Of a DNA stretch of 64,000 nucleotides, positions 25,750 through 34,116 are shown one piece after another. The stretch is from Flavobacterium limnosediminis JC2902 (GTDB lineage Bacteria > Bacteroidota > Bacteroidia > Flavobacteriales > Flavobacteriaceae): the NCBI RefSeq assembly GCF_000498535.1, contig NZ_AVGG01000002.1:1-64000 (forward strand). The letters run 5' to 3'. A program made the translations under genes and the position numbers. The notes under the pieces are model-generated. The model ran no database searches. It saw only the letters and a program-made list of their open reading frames with translations, and was not told where the DNA came from. Positions within the stretch are counted from its first letter, which is position 1. Each line of letters begins with the position of its first letter.

Positions 25750-27519
25750 ATGGGATTAGAATTAGACGAATTCCTCTACGGAAAAATCGTCAAATACTTC
25801 AAGAACAATAAAAAAACAGATGCCGAGACACTCAGTAAAACTGTTTTTCTGAATGATATCAAACCTCGGTTGACACTTTTAGCAAGCGCATTAACCGGAA
25901 AACCTATTGAAATTTTCCCGGCCGAACGCGAAGGCGGTTATAAAAACAACAACTTTTTCCTTCCCATCTCTTTTTCGGCTTTACGAACTTTTGAAGAGAA
26001 TCTTTCCTTTTACCTTTTCAGGACACTTTACCTCAGCGAACAGAAAGCACTCGATTTAAATTGGACAATCGAAGAACCTTCATTGGAAGTTTCACAACAA
26101 AAAGCGTTGGAAACCGCTCCCGTAGTTTTGGAAAAAATCTTCAACGATTATCCGGTAACGAAAAAAATCCACGAAACGATTGCAACTTGTTTTCAGCAGA
26201 AAGCCACTGAAAAAAAACCGGCTGATTTTTCCTGGTTGTACGGAAAATGGATGAAAAACGAACCGGAAGTCAAAACTGACAATCAACTACACAATTTTTC
26301 AGACAAAGTAAAAAACGCTGTGGAAAAACAACCAAAAACTGTTATCAAAGCCACTGCCGTAGAAGAAGTCATCACCCTTGAAGTCGACAAAAAACAACAG
26401 GAAGATTATGTAATGACGCACAATTTTGAAAAAGTGGAAACAGTGGATGAATTCAGCGGTTCCTGGCGTGATTTTGACGGTTCAGATGAGTTGGAAGACC
26501 ATCAGGATGCCTTGGAAGAATTGAGCATGAAATTTACCGTTCGGGTGGATGATATCGCCCATTCGGTCTATCAGGCGGAATTTATCGAAAACACCACCAT
26601 TTCTGAAAGTGCTGAAACCGACGAAAAAGGCTTCCACTTAAAATATGACGAATGGGATTACAGCAAACGCGCCTACAAAGAAAATTACTGCAAGGTATAT
26701 CCGAAAACACAACTGAAAACGGATACCGATTATTATAAAAACACTATTACCAAAAACGCTTCGACCTTAATGGGTTTGCGAAAAATGCTGACCAACGTAA
26801 ACAACAAAATGCAGCAGCAACGCAGACAAACACAAGGAGAAGAATTCGACATCGACGCCATCACCGATTTGTTTGTTGACGTTCATTCCAAAAGAACACC
26901 ATCCGAAAACATCTATATCTCCAACCGGAAAAAAGAAAAAGATTTATCCATTTTACTGCTGTTGGACATCAGTCTTTCGAGTGACAGTTATGCCGCAGGA
27001 AACCGTGTTTTGGATGTGGAAAAAGAAGTTTCGATTCTCTTCGGGGAAATCATGAACGAATTCAATATTAATTTTTCCATCGACAGTTTTTATTCCAAAA
27101 CCCGAAATTATGCTTCTTATCTCACGCTGAAGGATTTTGACGAAAACTGGAATACCGCCAAACATAAAATCGGTGCCGTTTCCCCAAGCGGATATACCCG
27201 AATTGGCGCCGCTTTACGTCATGCCGGAGCCCGAATGGATACGCGAAAAACCAAAAACAAATGGATTATCCTGATTTCGGACGGAAAACCCAACGACTTC
27301 GACAAATACGAAGGGAAACACGGGATTAACGATGTAAAACAAGCCTTGAGGGAACTCAACGAACGAAATATCAACTCGTATGCTTTGGCGATTGAAGCCC
27401 AGGCGAAATATTATCTGCCGCAGATGTTCGGACAAAACCATTATCAGATCCTGACAACACCTGTGGAACTTTTACAGTCGTTGGTAAAACTATATGAAAA
27501 AATCAAACATCAAAAATAA
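25750..27519 (+). CDS. norD: NorD, von Willebrand A domain protein
   Basis: A 589-residue cytoplasmic protein that works with NorQ in assembling active nitric oxide reductase. The first ~380 residues are a helical region with long charged stretches; the C-terminal ~190 residues are a von Willebrand A domain with the metal-ion site DISLS (near residue 405) and the second and third MIDAS loops in SGYTRIGAALRHAG and ILISDGKPND. Length is usual for the family. The downstream hemerythrin-PAS gene starts 7 bases after its stop. Confidence 0.92.
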   Translation: MGLELDEFLYGKIVKYFKNNKKTDAETLSKTVFLNDIKPRLTLLASALTGKPIEIFPAEREGGYKNNNFFLPISFSALRTFEENLSFYLFRTLYLSEQKALDLNWTIEEPSLEVSQQKALETAPVVLEKIFNDYPVTKKIHETIATCFQQKATEKKPADFSWLYGKWMKNEPEVKTDNQLHNFSDKVKNAVEKQPKTVIKATAVEEVITLEVDKKQQEDYVMTHNFEKVETVDEFSGSWRDFDGSDELEDHQDALEELSMKFTVRVDDIAHSVYQAEFIENTTISESAETDEKGFHLKYDEWDYSKRAYKENYCKVYPKTQLKTDTDYYKNTITKNASTLMGLRKMLTNVNNKMQQQRRQTQGEEFDIDAITDLFVDVHSKRTPSENIYISNRKKEKDLSILLLLDISLSSDSYAAGNRVLDVEKEVSILFGEIMNEFNINFSIDSFYSKTRNYASYLTLKDFDENWNTAKHKIGAVSPSGYTRIGAALRHAGARMDTRKTKNKWIILISDGKPNDFDKYEGKHGINDVKQALRELNERNINSYALAIEAQAKYYLPQMFGQNHYQILTTPVELLQSLVKLYEKIKHQK

Positions 27520-27526
27520 CACTATC

Positions 27527-28492
27527 ATGAACGATACCCAAAATAACACCGCCATTCCTGAAGGGCACCCGGTTAACACCTATTTTCAGGAAACCGATAT
27601 CATTCACAAATTGCTGGAAGAATTGGCTGTTACAAATCCGATGACGGAAACTCAGCGATTCTTCAATATTTTCAATGAATTACACACCATTGAAAAACGT
27701 TTCCAACGGAAAGAAAACCAATTGTTCCCTTATCTAGAAAAACGAGGTTGGAACGGGCCGTCACAAGGGATGTGGTCTTTTCACGATAATCTGAGAGATC
27801 AGTTCCGGATGTTGCGCAAAGACCTCGACAATAAAGACTATGACATCATTAAAACCAACACGCCTTATTTAATCAACGGTATTTACCGTCTGATGCAGGT
27901 GGAAGAAACCGTATTGTTTCCCAATGCCCTGGAAATTTTAACCGATACCGATTGGATTGAGATGCGTGCCGGCGAAGAGGAAATCGGCTGGATGTTACCA
28001 AAGGCTCCCCTTCCCTACCCTAAAGAGGAATACGTTCATCCGAGTCAGGATTTCACCCAAAGAGAAATGACTTTTTCACTTGAAAACACTACCCATTACG
28101 ACGAAGGATACATGACCGTGGAACAGGTGAATTTACTTTTAAAGACCATGCCTCTGGATATCACTTATGTGGATGAAAACGACAAAGTGATTTTCTACAA
28201 TCGCGGCGAAGAACGTGTCTTTCCGAGAAGTGCCGGTATTATCGGTCGGGAAGTACGCTTCTGTCATCCGCCTAAAAGTGTGGGAACCGTGTTGGAAATA
28301 CTGGATAAATTCCGAAAAGGCGAACAAAACGAATCGTCATTCTGGATCAATTATAAAGAGCGTCTGATTTACATCCGCTATTTCGCGGTTCGTGATGCCG
28401 ATAAAAATTACAAAGGCGTTATCGAAATGTCGCAGGACATCACGGACATTAAGAATATTGAAGGCGAAAAACGTCTGTTGGATTGGAAGTAA
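27527..28492 (+). CDS. DUF438-type hemerythrin plus PAS sensor protein
   Basis: A ~321-residue soluble protein with a hemerythrin-like domain (HTIEKRFQRKENQLFPYLEKRGW, SFHDNLRDQFRML, VEETVLFPNALEIL) followed from about residue 190 by a PAS domain (MPLDITYVDENDKVIFYNRGEERVFPRS ... VIEMSQDITDI). The arrangement matches DUF438-containing proteins. It has no output domain, so a sensor, NO or O2 scavenger, or adaptor role is possible. ATG at 27527 avoids the overlap with norD; an upstream ATG at 27494 is the alternative. It lies in the norQD-norEF transcript. Confidence 0.82.
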   Translation: MNDTQNNTAIPEGHPVNTYFQETDIIHKLLEELAVTNPMTETQRFFNIFNELHTIEKRFQRKENQLFPYLEKRGWNGPSQGMWSFHDNLRDQFRMLRKDLDNKDYDIIKTNTPYLINGIYRLMQVEETVLFPNALEILTDTDWIEMRAGEEEIGWMLPKAPLPYPKEEYVHPSQDFTQREMTFSLENTTHYDEGYMTVEQVNLLLKTMPLDITYVDENDKVIFYNRGEERVFPRSAGIIGREVRFCHPPKSVGTVLEILDKFRKGEQNESSFWINYKERLIYIRYFAVRDADKNYKGVIEMSQDITDIKNIEGEKRLLDWK

Positions 28493-28508
28493 CCCAAACC
28501 CTGTCATC

Positions 28509-29207
28509 ATGAAAAATCCTAAAAAAATAAATCCTCTAGTTTCCTCCTGGCTTACAAAAATTGCCCTGGTGGCTCTGGCGGTATTCTTCCTGGAATTCAG
28601 CGAACGGATCGAAACCAATCCGGAAGTAAATTCTCCTGAAGATGCGCTTAACGAACTTATTTACGGAAACAACCGTTTTCTGGATGGTGAAATGATTTAC
28701 ACCGATTATCATCAGCAAATCCAAAAAACAAAAAACGGACAACATCCGCACAGTTTTATATTGAGCTGCATTGATTCGAGGGTTCCGCCTGAAATCATTT
28801 TAGATCAGGGAATCGGGAACTTATTTGTGGCAAGGGTAGCCGGAAACGTGGAAGACGATAATATTTTGGGAAGCATGGAATATGCCGTGGAAGTCAAACA
28901 CACCAAACTGATAGTGGTTTTGGGACACAGTCACTGCGGTGCGGTTCAGGGCGCTATCGACAATGTCAAACTAGAACATTTAACCCAACTCACCGAACAA
29001 ATCAAGCCGGCATTCAGCAAACACAATACGTATCCCATACCGGAACATATAGCGGAAGAAACATCCAAACGCAATGTACGATTGACCATGAAACACATTT
29101 ATGAAAGTAGTGTCACCATAAAACACCTTGTCGATACAGGCGAAGTAAAAATTGTAGGTGCCTATTACGACATTCACACTGGAGAAGTCAACTTCTTTAA
29201 AAATTAA
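28509..29207 (+). CDS. Beta-class carbonic anhydrase with N-terminal membrane anchor
   Basis: Interconverts CO2 and bicarbonate. The zinc ligands Cys87, His140 and Cys143 and the Asp89-Arg91 pair are all visible (SCIDSRVPPE, LGHSHCGAVQG). Unusually it begins with one hydrophobic segment (WLTKIALVALAVFFLEF), so it may be membrane-anchored or exported. The start is ATG 28509, 16 bases after the hemerythrin-PAS gene; the longer upstream frame overlaps that gene. Its place between nor accessory genes is odd; a link to pH or CO2 near the reductase is only a guess. Confidence 0.88.
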   Translation: MKNPKKINPLVSSWLTKIALVALAVFFLEFSERIETNPEVNSPEDALNELIYGNNRFLDGEMIYTDYHQQIQKTKNGQHPHSFILSCIDSRVPPEIILDQGIGNLFVARVAGNVEDDNILGSMEYAVEVKHTKLIVVLGHSHCGAVQGAIDNVKLEHLTQLTEQIKPAFSKHNTYPIPEHIAEETSKRNVRLTMKHIYESSVTIKHLVDTGEVKIVGAYYDIHTGEVNFFKN

Positions 29208-29212
29208 ATCAC

Positions 29213-29794
29213 ATGAATACCCTTAAAATCAATTATAAAAACATCTACTATCCGCCGGGAGGCATTCTGATCTGGATCATTATTTTTCTGGAACTGATAA
29301 CCTTCGGAATGGCATTAGTCGCGTTTGTTTATGACGGAACAAAAAACCACGAGATCTTCCATCAGTCCAGACTGCAACTGAACGCAACTTTGGGATTGGT
29401 CAACACTGTTTTCCTGCTTTCCAGTGGCTATTTTATGGCAAAAGCAGTTCATGAATTTGAGCACAAAAACATTTCTAAAGCCTCTTTATTCCTGAAAATT
29501 ACCGCTTTGGGCGGATTGCTTTTTATTGTGGTGAAGTTCTTTGAATATTCGGCTAAAATCGAACACGGGTTAACACCGGACACCAATAGTTTTTACATGT
29601 ATTACTGGCTATTGACGGCATTTCATCTGATTCACGTGATTGTAGGTTTGGTAATCATTCTCTGGACAAACTATTCCATGAAAAAAACGAATACCACCAC
29701 CGAAGTTGAAGATGTAAAGACCTGTGGCGCCTTTTGGCACATGTGCGATTTAATTTGGCTGCTATTATTCCCCGTCTTGTACCTAATCTTTTAA
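29213..29794 (+). CDS. norE: NorE-like cytochrome c oxidase subunit III family protein
   Basis: A 193-residue membrane protein with five helices and subunit III character (YYPPGGILIWIIIFLELITFGMAL, TAFHLIHVIVGLVII, CGAFWHMCDLIWLLLFPVLYL). Proteins of this type beside nor genes are called NorE and are thought to help nitric oxide reductase activity. It starts 5 bases after the carbonic anhydrase and is followed at once by the NorF-like gene. Confidence 0.85.
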   Translation: MNTLKINYKNIYYPPGGILIWIIIFLELITFGMALVAFVYDGTKNHEIFHQSRLQLNATLGLVNTVFLLSSGYFMAKAVHEFEHKNISKASLFLKITALGGLLFIVVKFFEYSAKIEHGLTPDTNSFYMYYWLLTAFHLIHVIVGLVIILWTNYSMKKTNTTTEVEDVKTCGAFWHMCDLIWLLLFPVLYLIF

Positions 29795-29797
29795 AAA

Positions 29798-30043
29798 ATG
29801 AAAATCTCAAAAGAATATACTTTCATTGCTTTACTGACCCTTACGTTTGTTTCAAGTATCGTAACGCTGAAAACAACAGAAGGCAAAACAGATGTCTATT
29901 TTTTACTTTTAATTCTTTGGGCTGTCAAATTTATTTTGGTGGCTTTTGAATTTATGGAATTAAGGAAAGCCAATGTTTTCTGGAAATTGACTCTGGGTTT
30001 TGTTTTGGCACTTATTATGACAATAATTCTACTGCTTTTGTGA
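29798..30043 (+). CDS. norF: NorF-like small membrane protein
   Basis: An 81-residue protein with three hydrophobic segments (FIALLTLTFVSSIVTL, VYFLLLILWAVKFILVAFEFMEL, LTLGFVLALIMTIILLLL), fitting the cytochrome oxidase subunit IV/NorF type. It starts 3 bases after norE and is the last gene of the nor accessory unit. The symbol rests on size, topology and position. Confidence 0.75.
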   Translation: MKISKEYTFIALLTLTFVSSIVTLKTTEGKTDVYFLLLILWAVKFILVAFEFMELRKANVFWKLTLGFVLALIMTIILLLL

Positions 30044-30059
30044 TTTTTTTTCAGAAACC

Positions 30060-30102
30060 TGATAAATGTCATATTAAAAAAAGACATTTTTATCTTATTT
30101 TG
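30060..30102 (+). promoter_or_regulatory. Fnr/Dnr-type site and -7 box of a non-coding transcript
   Basis: TGAT-AAAT-GTCA (30060-30071, centre 30065.5, one half-site mismatch). The box TTATTTTG starts at 30095, the same 29.5-base distance as at nirK and norC. No gene start follows within 390 bases. Confidence 0.6.
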
Positions 30103-30106
30103 TAGT

Positions 30107-30369
30107 GTTAATTGAAATCTATATATAAGCCAATTTAAAAAGCTGTTAGGGCCGACCCAAATCGGATTTAGAGTACAAAAATTCAGAGAAATAGTTTTAT
30201 AGTTAAGAAGTAAGCATTTCCAAAGTACTTCTCTGAAAATAAAAAATATGCTGTTTAGTCAGGCGGCATATCGACACTGTAAATCTCAGAAAACCAACAC
30301 TACTGCAGTTGGGAAAACGGGTAAAATTGGCAGATTAAGCCCTGTTTATCAAAATGGGGCTTATTTTAA
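30107..30369 (+). ncRNA. Candidate denitrification-controlled small RNA
   Basis: About 260 bases between an Fnr-type promoter and a hairpin terminator, with no plausible coding frame. Visible pairings are CCGA/TCGG, a long stem in which AGAAGTA pairs with TACTTCT and an outer TCAG with CTGA (about 30182-30236), and ATATGC/GCATAT (about 30247-30272). The region could instead be an attenuated leader of the nos genes, but those have their own promoter at 30424-30471. No known RNA family was recognised. Confidence 0.5.
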
Positions 30370-30370
30370 T
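30336..30370 (+). terminator. Terminator of the candidate small RNA
   Basis: TAAGCCC (30336-30342) pairs with GGGCTTA (30357-30363) around a 14-base loop and is followed by TTTTAAT. Confidence 0.65.
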
Positions 30371-30423
30371 AAATTTCAAATAATTTTAGAATTTTACTTA
30401 GTTATTAATAACAAATCTGTCTT

Positions 30424-30471
30424 TTTTATGATTGCAATCATAAAATTTTAATATACGGATTCGTACATTTG
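30424..30471 (+). promoter_or_regulatory. 22-bp palindromic Fnr/Dnr-type site and -7 box of the nos region
   Basis: A perfect 22-bp palindrome (30424-30445; left arm TTTTATGATTG) with TGAT-TGCA-ATCA at its centre (30434.5). The box TACATTTG, a perfect TAnnTTTG, starts at 30464, exactly 29.5 bases away. The cytochrome gene starts 24 bases later. Confidence 0.88.
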
Positions 30472-30495
30472 AAGAAACCTTAAAATATTCAGAAC

Positions 30496-30993
30496 ATGAA
30501 CAAGTTTTCAATTTTCGCCATCATTATCATCTTTTTCGCCTCATGTGGCGGAGATAAATCAAAAACAGAACAAGACAATTCACAACCTGTTACTGAAGAA
30601 ACGGATGCCGCAGCTACAGATGCCGCAGCTACAGATCCTTCAACTTACGACCCAAAAAGAGGTGAAGGAAAATACTCTACTGTAGAATTGGGCGCTTCAT
30701 TGGATCAGGCCCTGGCCACAAAAGGAGAAGAAGTTGCCGGTGTAAAGTGTACTTCATGCCACAAAATGACAGACGAAAAATTAGTCGGTCCGGGATGGAA
30801 AGGTGTAACCGAAAGAAGAAAACCGGAATGGATCATGAACTTTATCACCAATCCGGATCCGATGATTGATAAAGATCCTGAAGTACAGGCACAATTGGAG
30901 ATATGTCTGGTAAGAATGCCAAACCAAGGTCTTTCCGATGATGAAGCCAGAAACATATTGGAATACATGCGCAAAAACGATGGCGTAAAATAA
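30496..30993 (+). CDS. Cytochrome c lipoprotein upstream of nosZ
   Basis: A 165-residue lipoprotein (lipobox FFASC, Cys17) with an acidic linker containing a perfect 15-bp duplication (DAATDAATD), then a monoheme cytochrome domain with Cys85-x2-Cys88-His89 and a likely Met ligand in CLVRMPNQGL. It is the first gene after the strongest Fnr-type site. Cytochromes of this type beside clade II nosZ are thought to carry electrons to nitrous oxide reductase. A terminator hairpin separates it from nosZ, so relative dosage may be set there. Confidence 0.88.
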   Translation: MNKFSIFAIIIIFFASCGGDKSKTEQDNSQPVTEETDAAATDAAATDPSTYDPKRGEGKYSTVELGASLDQALATKGEEVAGVKCTSCHKMTDEKLVGPGWKGVTERRKPEWIMNFITNPDPMIDKDPEVQAQLEICLVRMPNQGLSDDEARNILEYMRKNDGVK

Positions 30994-31003
30994 ACTCAAC
31001 ACA

Positions 31004-31037
31004 ATCCCAATCCGTTTCCGCAGATTGGGATATTTTT
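31004..31037 (+). terminator. Hairpin between the cytochrome gene and nosZ
   Basis: ATCCCAATC (31004-31012) pairs with GATTGGGAT (31023-31031), followed by ATTTTTAAT. nosZ starts 19 bases later and has no separate Fnr-type site, so this is likely a partial terminator. Confidence 0.75.
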
Positions 31038-31055
31038 AATCTAATCTTGTGAAAA

Positions 31056-33032
31056 ATGAAAAATAAATTTGTAAAAGCAGTTGCTGTAATTGCTTTAGGA
31101 AGCGCCTTTATGACTTCCTGTAAACCAAAAAGCTCCGGAGATGCCGTAAGTGGCGATGCCGCACAAAAAGCATATGTTGCCCCCGGTAAATACGATGAAT
31201 TCTACAATTTCGTTTCCGGAGGTTTCAGTGGTCAGCTAAGCGTTTACGGACTTCCCAGCGGAAGATTGTTTCGTGTAATACCCGTTTTTTCGGTTGATCC
31301 GGAAAAAGGCTGGGGATACAGTGAGGAAACAAAGCCTATGCTTAACACTTCTCAGGGATTCGTACCATGGGATGATTTGCATCACACGGAAATGTCTCAA
31401 ACCAATGGTGAGGTGGACGGACGCTGGGTATTTGGTAATGCGAACAACACGCCCCGTATTGCTCGTATCGATTTGAAAACATTCAAAACGGCTGAAATTA
31501 TCGAATTACCAAACAGTGGCGGTAATCACTCCTCTCCTTTTATTACCGAAAACACGGAATATGTAGTAGCAGGAACGCGTTTCAGTGTACCGGCCGACTA
31601 TTCAAACGGAGATGTGGCAATCAACACTTATAAAGAAAACTTTAAGGGACACATCAGTTTCGTTAAAGTTGGAAAAGAAGGTGAAATGGATTTGGCATTC
31701 CAAATCGTAACGCCGGGTGTCAACTTTGACCTTTCCCATGCCGGAAAAGGAAAATCACACGGATGGTTCTTCTTCTCCTGCTACAACACAGAACAGGCAA
31801 ATACACTGTTAGAAGTTAATGCTTCCCAAAAAGACAAAGACTTTATCATGGCGGTGAACTGGAAAAAAGCCGAAGAATACATTAAAGCCGGCAAAGGAAA
31901 AAAACAGTCCGTAAAATATGCTCATAACAAATGGGATGAAAAAACACATACTGCAAAATCGGAAATCAAAACAGAAGTATTGGTTTTGGATTCTGCCGAG
32001 TTAAAAGACATTTGTTACATGATTCCGTGTCCGAAATCCCCTCACGGTTGTGATGTAGACCCAAGTGGTGAATACATTGTCGGTTCCGGGAAACTGGCTG
32101 CCTTAATTCCTGTATTCAGTTTTGACAAATTACAATCCGCAATCGCAAAAAAACAATTTGAAGGCGATTACGGCGGAATTCCTGTAGTAAAATATGAGGC
32201 TGCGCTTCACGGAGAGGTAAAAAAACCGGGATTAGGTCCGTTACACACCGAGTTTGACGGAAAAGGAAATGCCTATACAACCTTCTTCGTTTCTTCTGAA
32301 GTGGTGAAATGGGATATCAAATCGTTAAAAGTATTAGACCGCGTACCTACTTACTATTCTGTAGGACATCTTTGTATCCCGGGCGGAGACAGTAAAAAGC
32401 CTTTCGGAAAATACCTGATCGCATACAACAAAATCACAAAAGACAGATATCTGCCTACAGGACCGGAATTAGCACAAAGTGCCCAAATTTATGATATCAG
32501 CGGTGACAAAATGAAAATGATCCTGGATTTCCCTACCATTGGAGAACCTCATTATGCTCAGGCAGCACCAGCCGATCTGATTAGAAATAACGGACAGCTG
32601 AAGTTCTATAAAATTGGAGAAAACAATCACCCTTATGTTACCAAAGGAGAAAAAGAATCCAAAGTAGTAAGAGAAGGCAACAAAGTACACGTTTACATGA
32701 CATCCATCCGATCCCACTTTGCTCCGGATAATATTGAAGGTATCAAACTGGGTGATGAAGTCTATTTCCACGTAACCAACCTTGAACAGGATTGGGATGT
32801 TCCGCACGGATTTGCAATTAAAGGTGCCGATAACGGAGAATTACTCATCATGCCGGGTGAAACTACAACGTTGAAATGGGTTCCTAAGAAAGTCGGAATG
32901 TATCCAATGTACTGTACCGATTTCTGTAGTGCCCTACACCAGGAAATGTCGGGTTATGTTCGCGTTTCCCCTGCCGGAAGCAATGTACCGATTACCTATA
33001 GTGTAGGTACGAATTTGCCGGCTACCAAATAA
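31056..33032 (+). CDS. nosZ: Nitrous-oxide reductase, Sec-exported clade II type
   Basis: A 658-residue periplasmic copper enzyme that reduces N2O to N2. The N-terminus is a Sec or lipoprotein signal (FMTSCKPK), not a twin-arginine signal, which marks clade II. The seven-bladed propeller carries the CuZ histidines in DLHHTEMSQ, GGNHSSPF, DLSHAGKGKSHGW, SPHGCDVDPSG, GPLHTEFDG, VGHLCIPGG and GEPHYAQ. The C-terminal cupredoxin domain has the CuA ligands in PMYCTDFCSALHQEMSG (Cys620, Cys624, His628, Met631) with a further His in DVPHGFAI. A terminator follows. Confidence 0.97.
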   Translation: MKNKFVKAVAVIALGSAFMTSCKPKSSGDAVSGDAAQKAYVAPGKYDEFYNFVSGGFSGQLSVYGLPSGRLFRVIPVFSVDPEKGWGYSEETKPMLNTSQGFVPWDDLHHTEMSQTNGEVDGRWVFGNANNTPRIARIDLKTFKTAEIIELPNSGGNHSSPFITENTEYVVAGTRFSVPADYSNGDVAINTYKENFKGHISFVKVGKEGEMDLAFQIVTPGVNFDLSHAGKGKSHGWFFFSCYNTEQANTLLEVNASQKDKDFIMAVNWKKAEEYIKAGKGKKQSVKYAHNKWDEKTHTAKSEIKTEVLVLDSAELKDICYMIPCPKSPHGCDVDPSGEYIVGSGKLAALIPVFSFDKLQSAIAKKQFEGDYGGIPVVKYEAALHGEVKKPGLGPLHTEFDGKGNAYTTFFVSSEVVKWDIKSLKVLDRVPTYYSVGHLCIPGGDSKKPFGKYLIAYNKITKDRYLPTGPELAQSAQIYDISGDKMKMILDFPTIGEPHYAQAAPADLIRNNGQLKFYKIGENNHPYVTKGEKESKVVREGNKVHVYMTSIRSHFAPDNIEGIKLGDEVYFHVTNLEQDWDVPHGFAIKGADNGELLIMPGETTTLKWVPKKVGMYPMYCTDFCSALHQEMSGYVRVSPAGSNVPITYSVGTNLPATK

Positions 33033-33042
33033 CTTTAACATC

Positions 33043-33075
33043 AAAAAGGGGCAACAGATAATTGCCCCTTTTTTT
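33043..33075 (+). terminator. Strong hairpin after nosZ
   Basis: AAAAAGGGGCAA (33043-33054) pairs with TTGCCCCTTTTT (33062-33073). It would limit transcription of the accessory nos genes relative to nosZ. Confidence 0.9.
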
Positions 33076-33087
33076 AAATCATTCATC

Positions 33088-33675
33088 ATGACATCAGCAA
33101 AAATTTCCTTGTTATCAAAAGTGCTGCTTTTGCTAATTACAGCTTTGTTTATAGGATCATTATTTGTTCCGATGTGGCAAATTGAATTGAATGCCCCTCA
33201 ATATCCGGAAGGATTGGTTTTGAAATTGCATGCAAATAAAATAGGCGGAGATGTCGATATCATCAATGGGCTTAACCACTATATCGGAATGGCCACATTA
33301 CACACGGAAAATTTTATCGAATTCAAAATACTGCCTTACATAATAGGCGGATTGGGAGCAATTTCCTTACTTATTATTTTCATTGCAAAACGAAAAGCAG
33401 TATTGTTTTTTTTCATAACTTACATCGCATTCGTAGTTCTGGCAGGTGTCGATTTTTACCGTTGGAATTATGAATACGGACACAATCTCGATCCGAATGC
33501 TGCCATAAAAGTACCGGGTATGGCTTATCAGCCACCGCTTTTGGGCTACAAACAATTGTTGAATTTCGGAGCTTATTCTATTCCTGACACCGGAGGCTGG
33601 ATGCTTACCGCCGCGGGACTGTTACTGTTAACAGTTGTTATAAAGGAGTATGATTTGTTTAAGAAAAAAAAATAA
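33088..33675 (+). CDS. Membrane protein of the nos cluster
   Basis: A 195-residue protein with about four membrane helices and an extracytoplasmic loop containing HANKIGGDVDIINGLNHYIGM. Near the C-terminus is YQPPLLGYKQLLNFGAYSIPDTGGW. I do not recognise a named family, although membrane proteins of similar size are found in clade II nos clusters. Its stop touches the nosL start, so it belongs to the nosLDFY transcript; an assembly role for NosZ is inferred. His residues in the loop might bind copper. Confidence 0.75.
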   Translation: MTSAKISLLSKVLLLLITALFIGSLFVPMWQIELNAPQYPEGLVLKLHANKIGGDVDIINGLNHYIGMATLHTENFIEFKILPYIIGGLGAISLLIIFIAKRKAVLFFFITYIAFVVLAGVDFYRWNYEYGHNLDPNAAIKVPGMAYQPPLLGYKQLLNFGAYSIPDTGGWMLTAAGLLLLTVVIKEYDLFKKKK

Positions 33676-33684
33676 ATGCCATAT

Positions 33685-34116
33685 ATGAAAAGAGTCGTAT
33701 TTGTTCTGCTTACAATATGCGTTTTGAATTCCTGTAATTCAAACGAACCAAAACCCATAAAACTAAATTCGGACAGTTGTGATAATTGTAAAATGACCAT
33801 ATCCAACGGTAAATTCGGAGCCGAATTAATTACAGAAAAAGGGCGACACTACAAATTTGATGATATTGCCTGTATGGTAAAATTCGCCAAATCGGGAACT
33901 ACCGTTTCAACAAAGGCGTTCTATGTAAATGACTACCTTCAGGATAACACATTAATTGATGCCAAAAAAGCGTTCTATTTAAAAGACGGAAGCATCAATA
34001 GCCCCATGAGAGGAAACAGAGCTGCTTTTTCCACCCAACAGGAAGCGGAACAATACAAAACCAAACTAAATGCTGCTCCATCATCATGGGATGAAATTTT
34101 TAATTCATTTCAATGA
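33685..34116 (+). CDS. nosL: NosL copper chaperone lipoprotein
   Basis: Delivers Cu(I) for nitrous oxide reductase assembly at the outer face of a membrane. The signal ends in a lipobox LNSC (Cys17), and the copper site is Cys32-x2-Cys35-x-Met37 (DNCKMTIS), followed by the conserved FGAELITEKGRHYKFDDIACMV. ATG at 33685 gives the better signal; an earlier ATG at 33676 is possible. The stop overlaps the nosD start by 4 bases. Confidence 0.92.
   Translation: MKRVVFVLLTICVLNSCNSNEPKPIKLNSDSCDNCKMTISNGKFGAELITEKGRHYKFDDIACMVKFAKSGTTVSTKAFYVNDYLQDNTLIDAKKAFYLKDGSINSPMRGNRAAFSTQQEAEQYKTKLNAAPSSWDEIFNSFQ

Noticed and set aside
30248..30451. 67-codon open frame inside the candidate small RNA region
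   Set aside because: It runs through the terminator and the Fnr-type palindrome, has no family likeness and no conserved start context.
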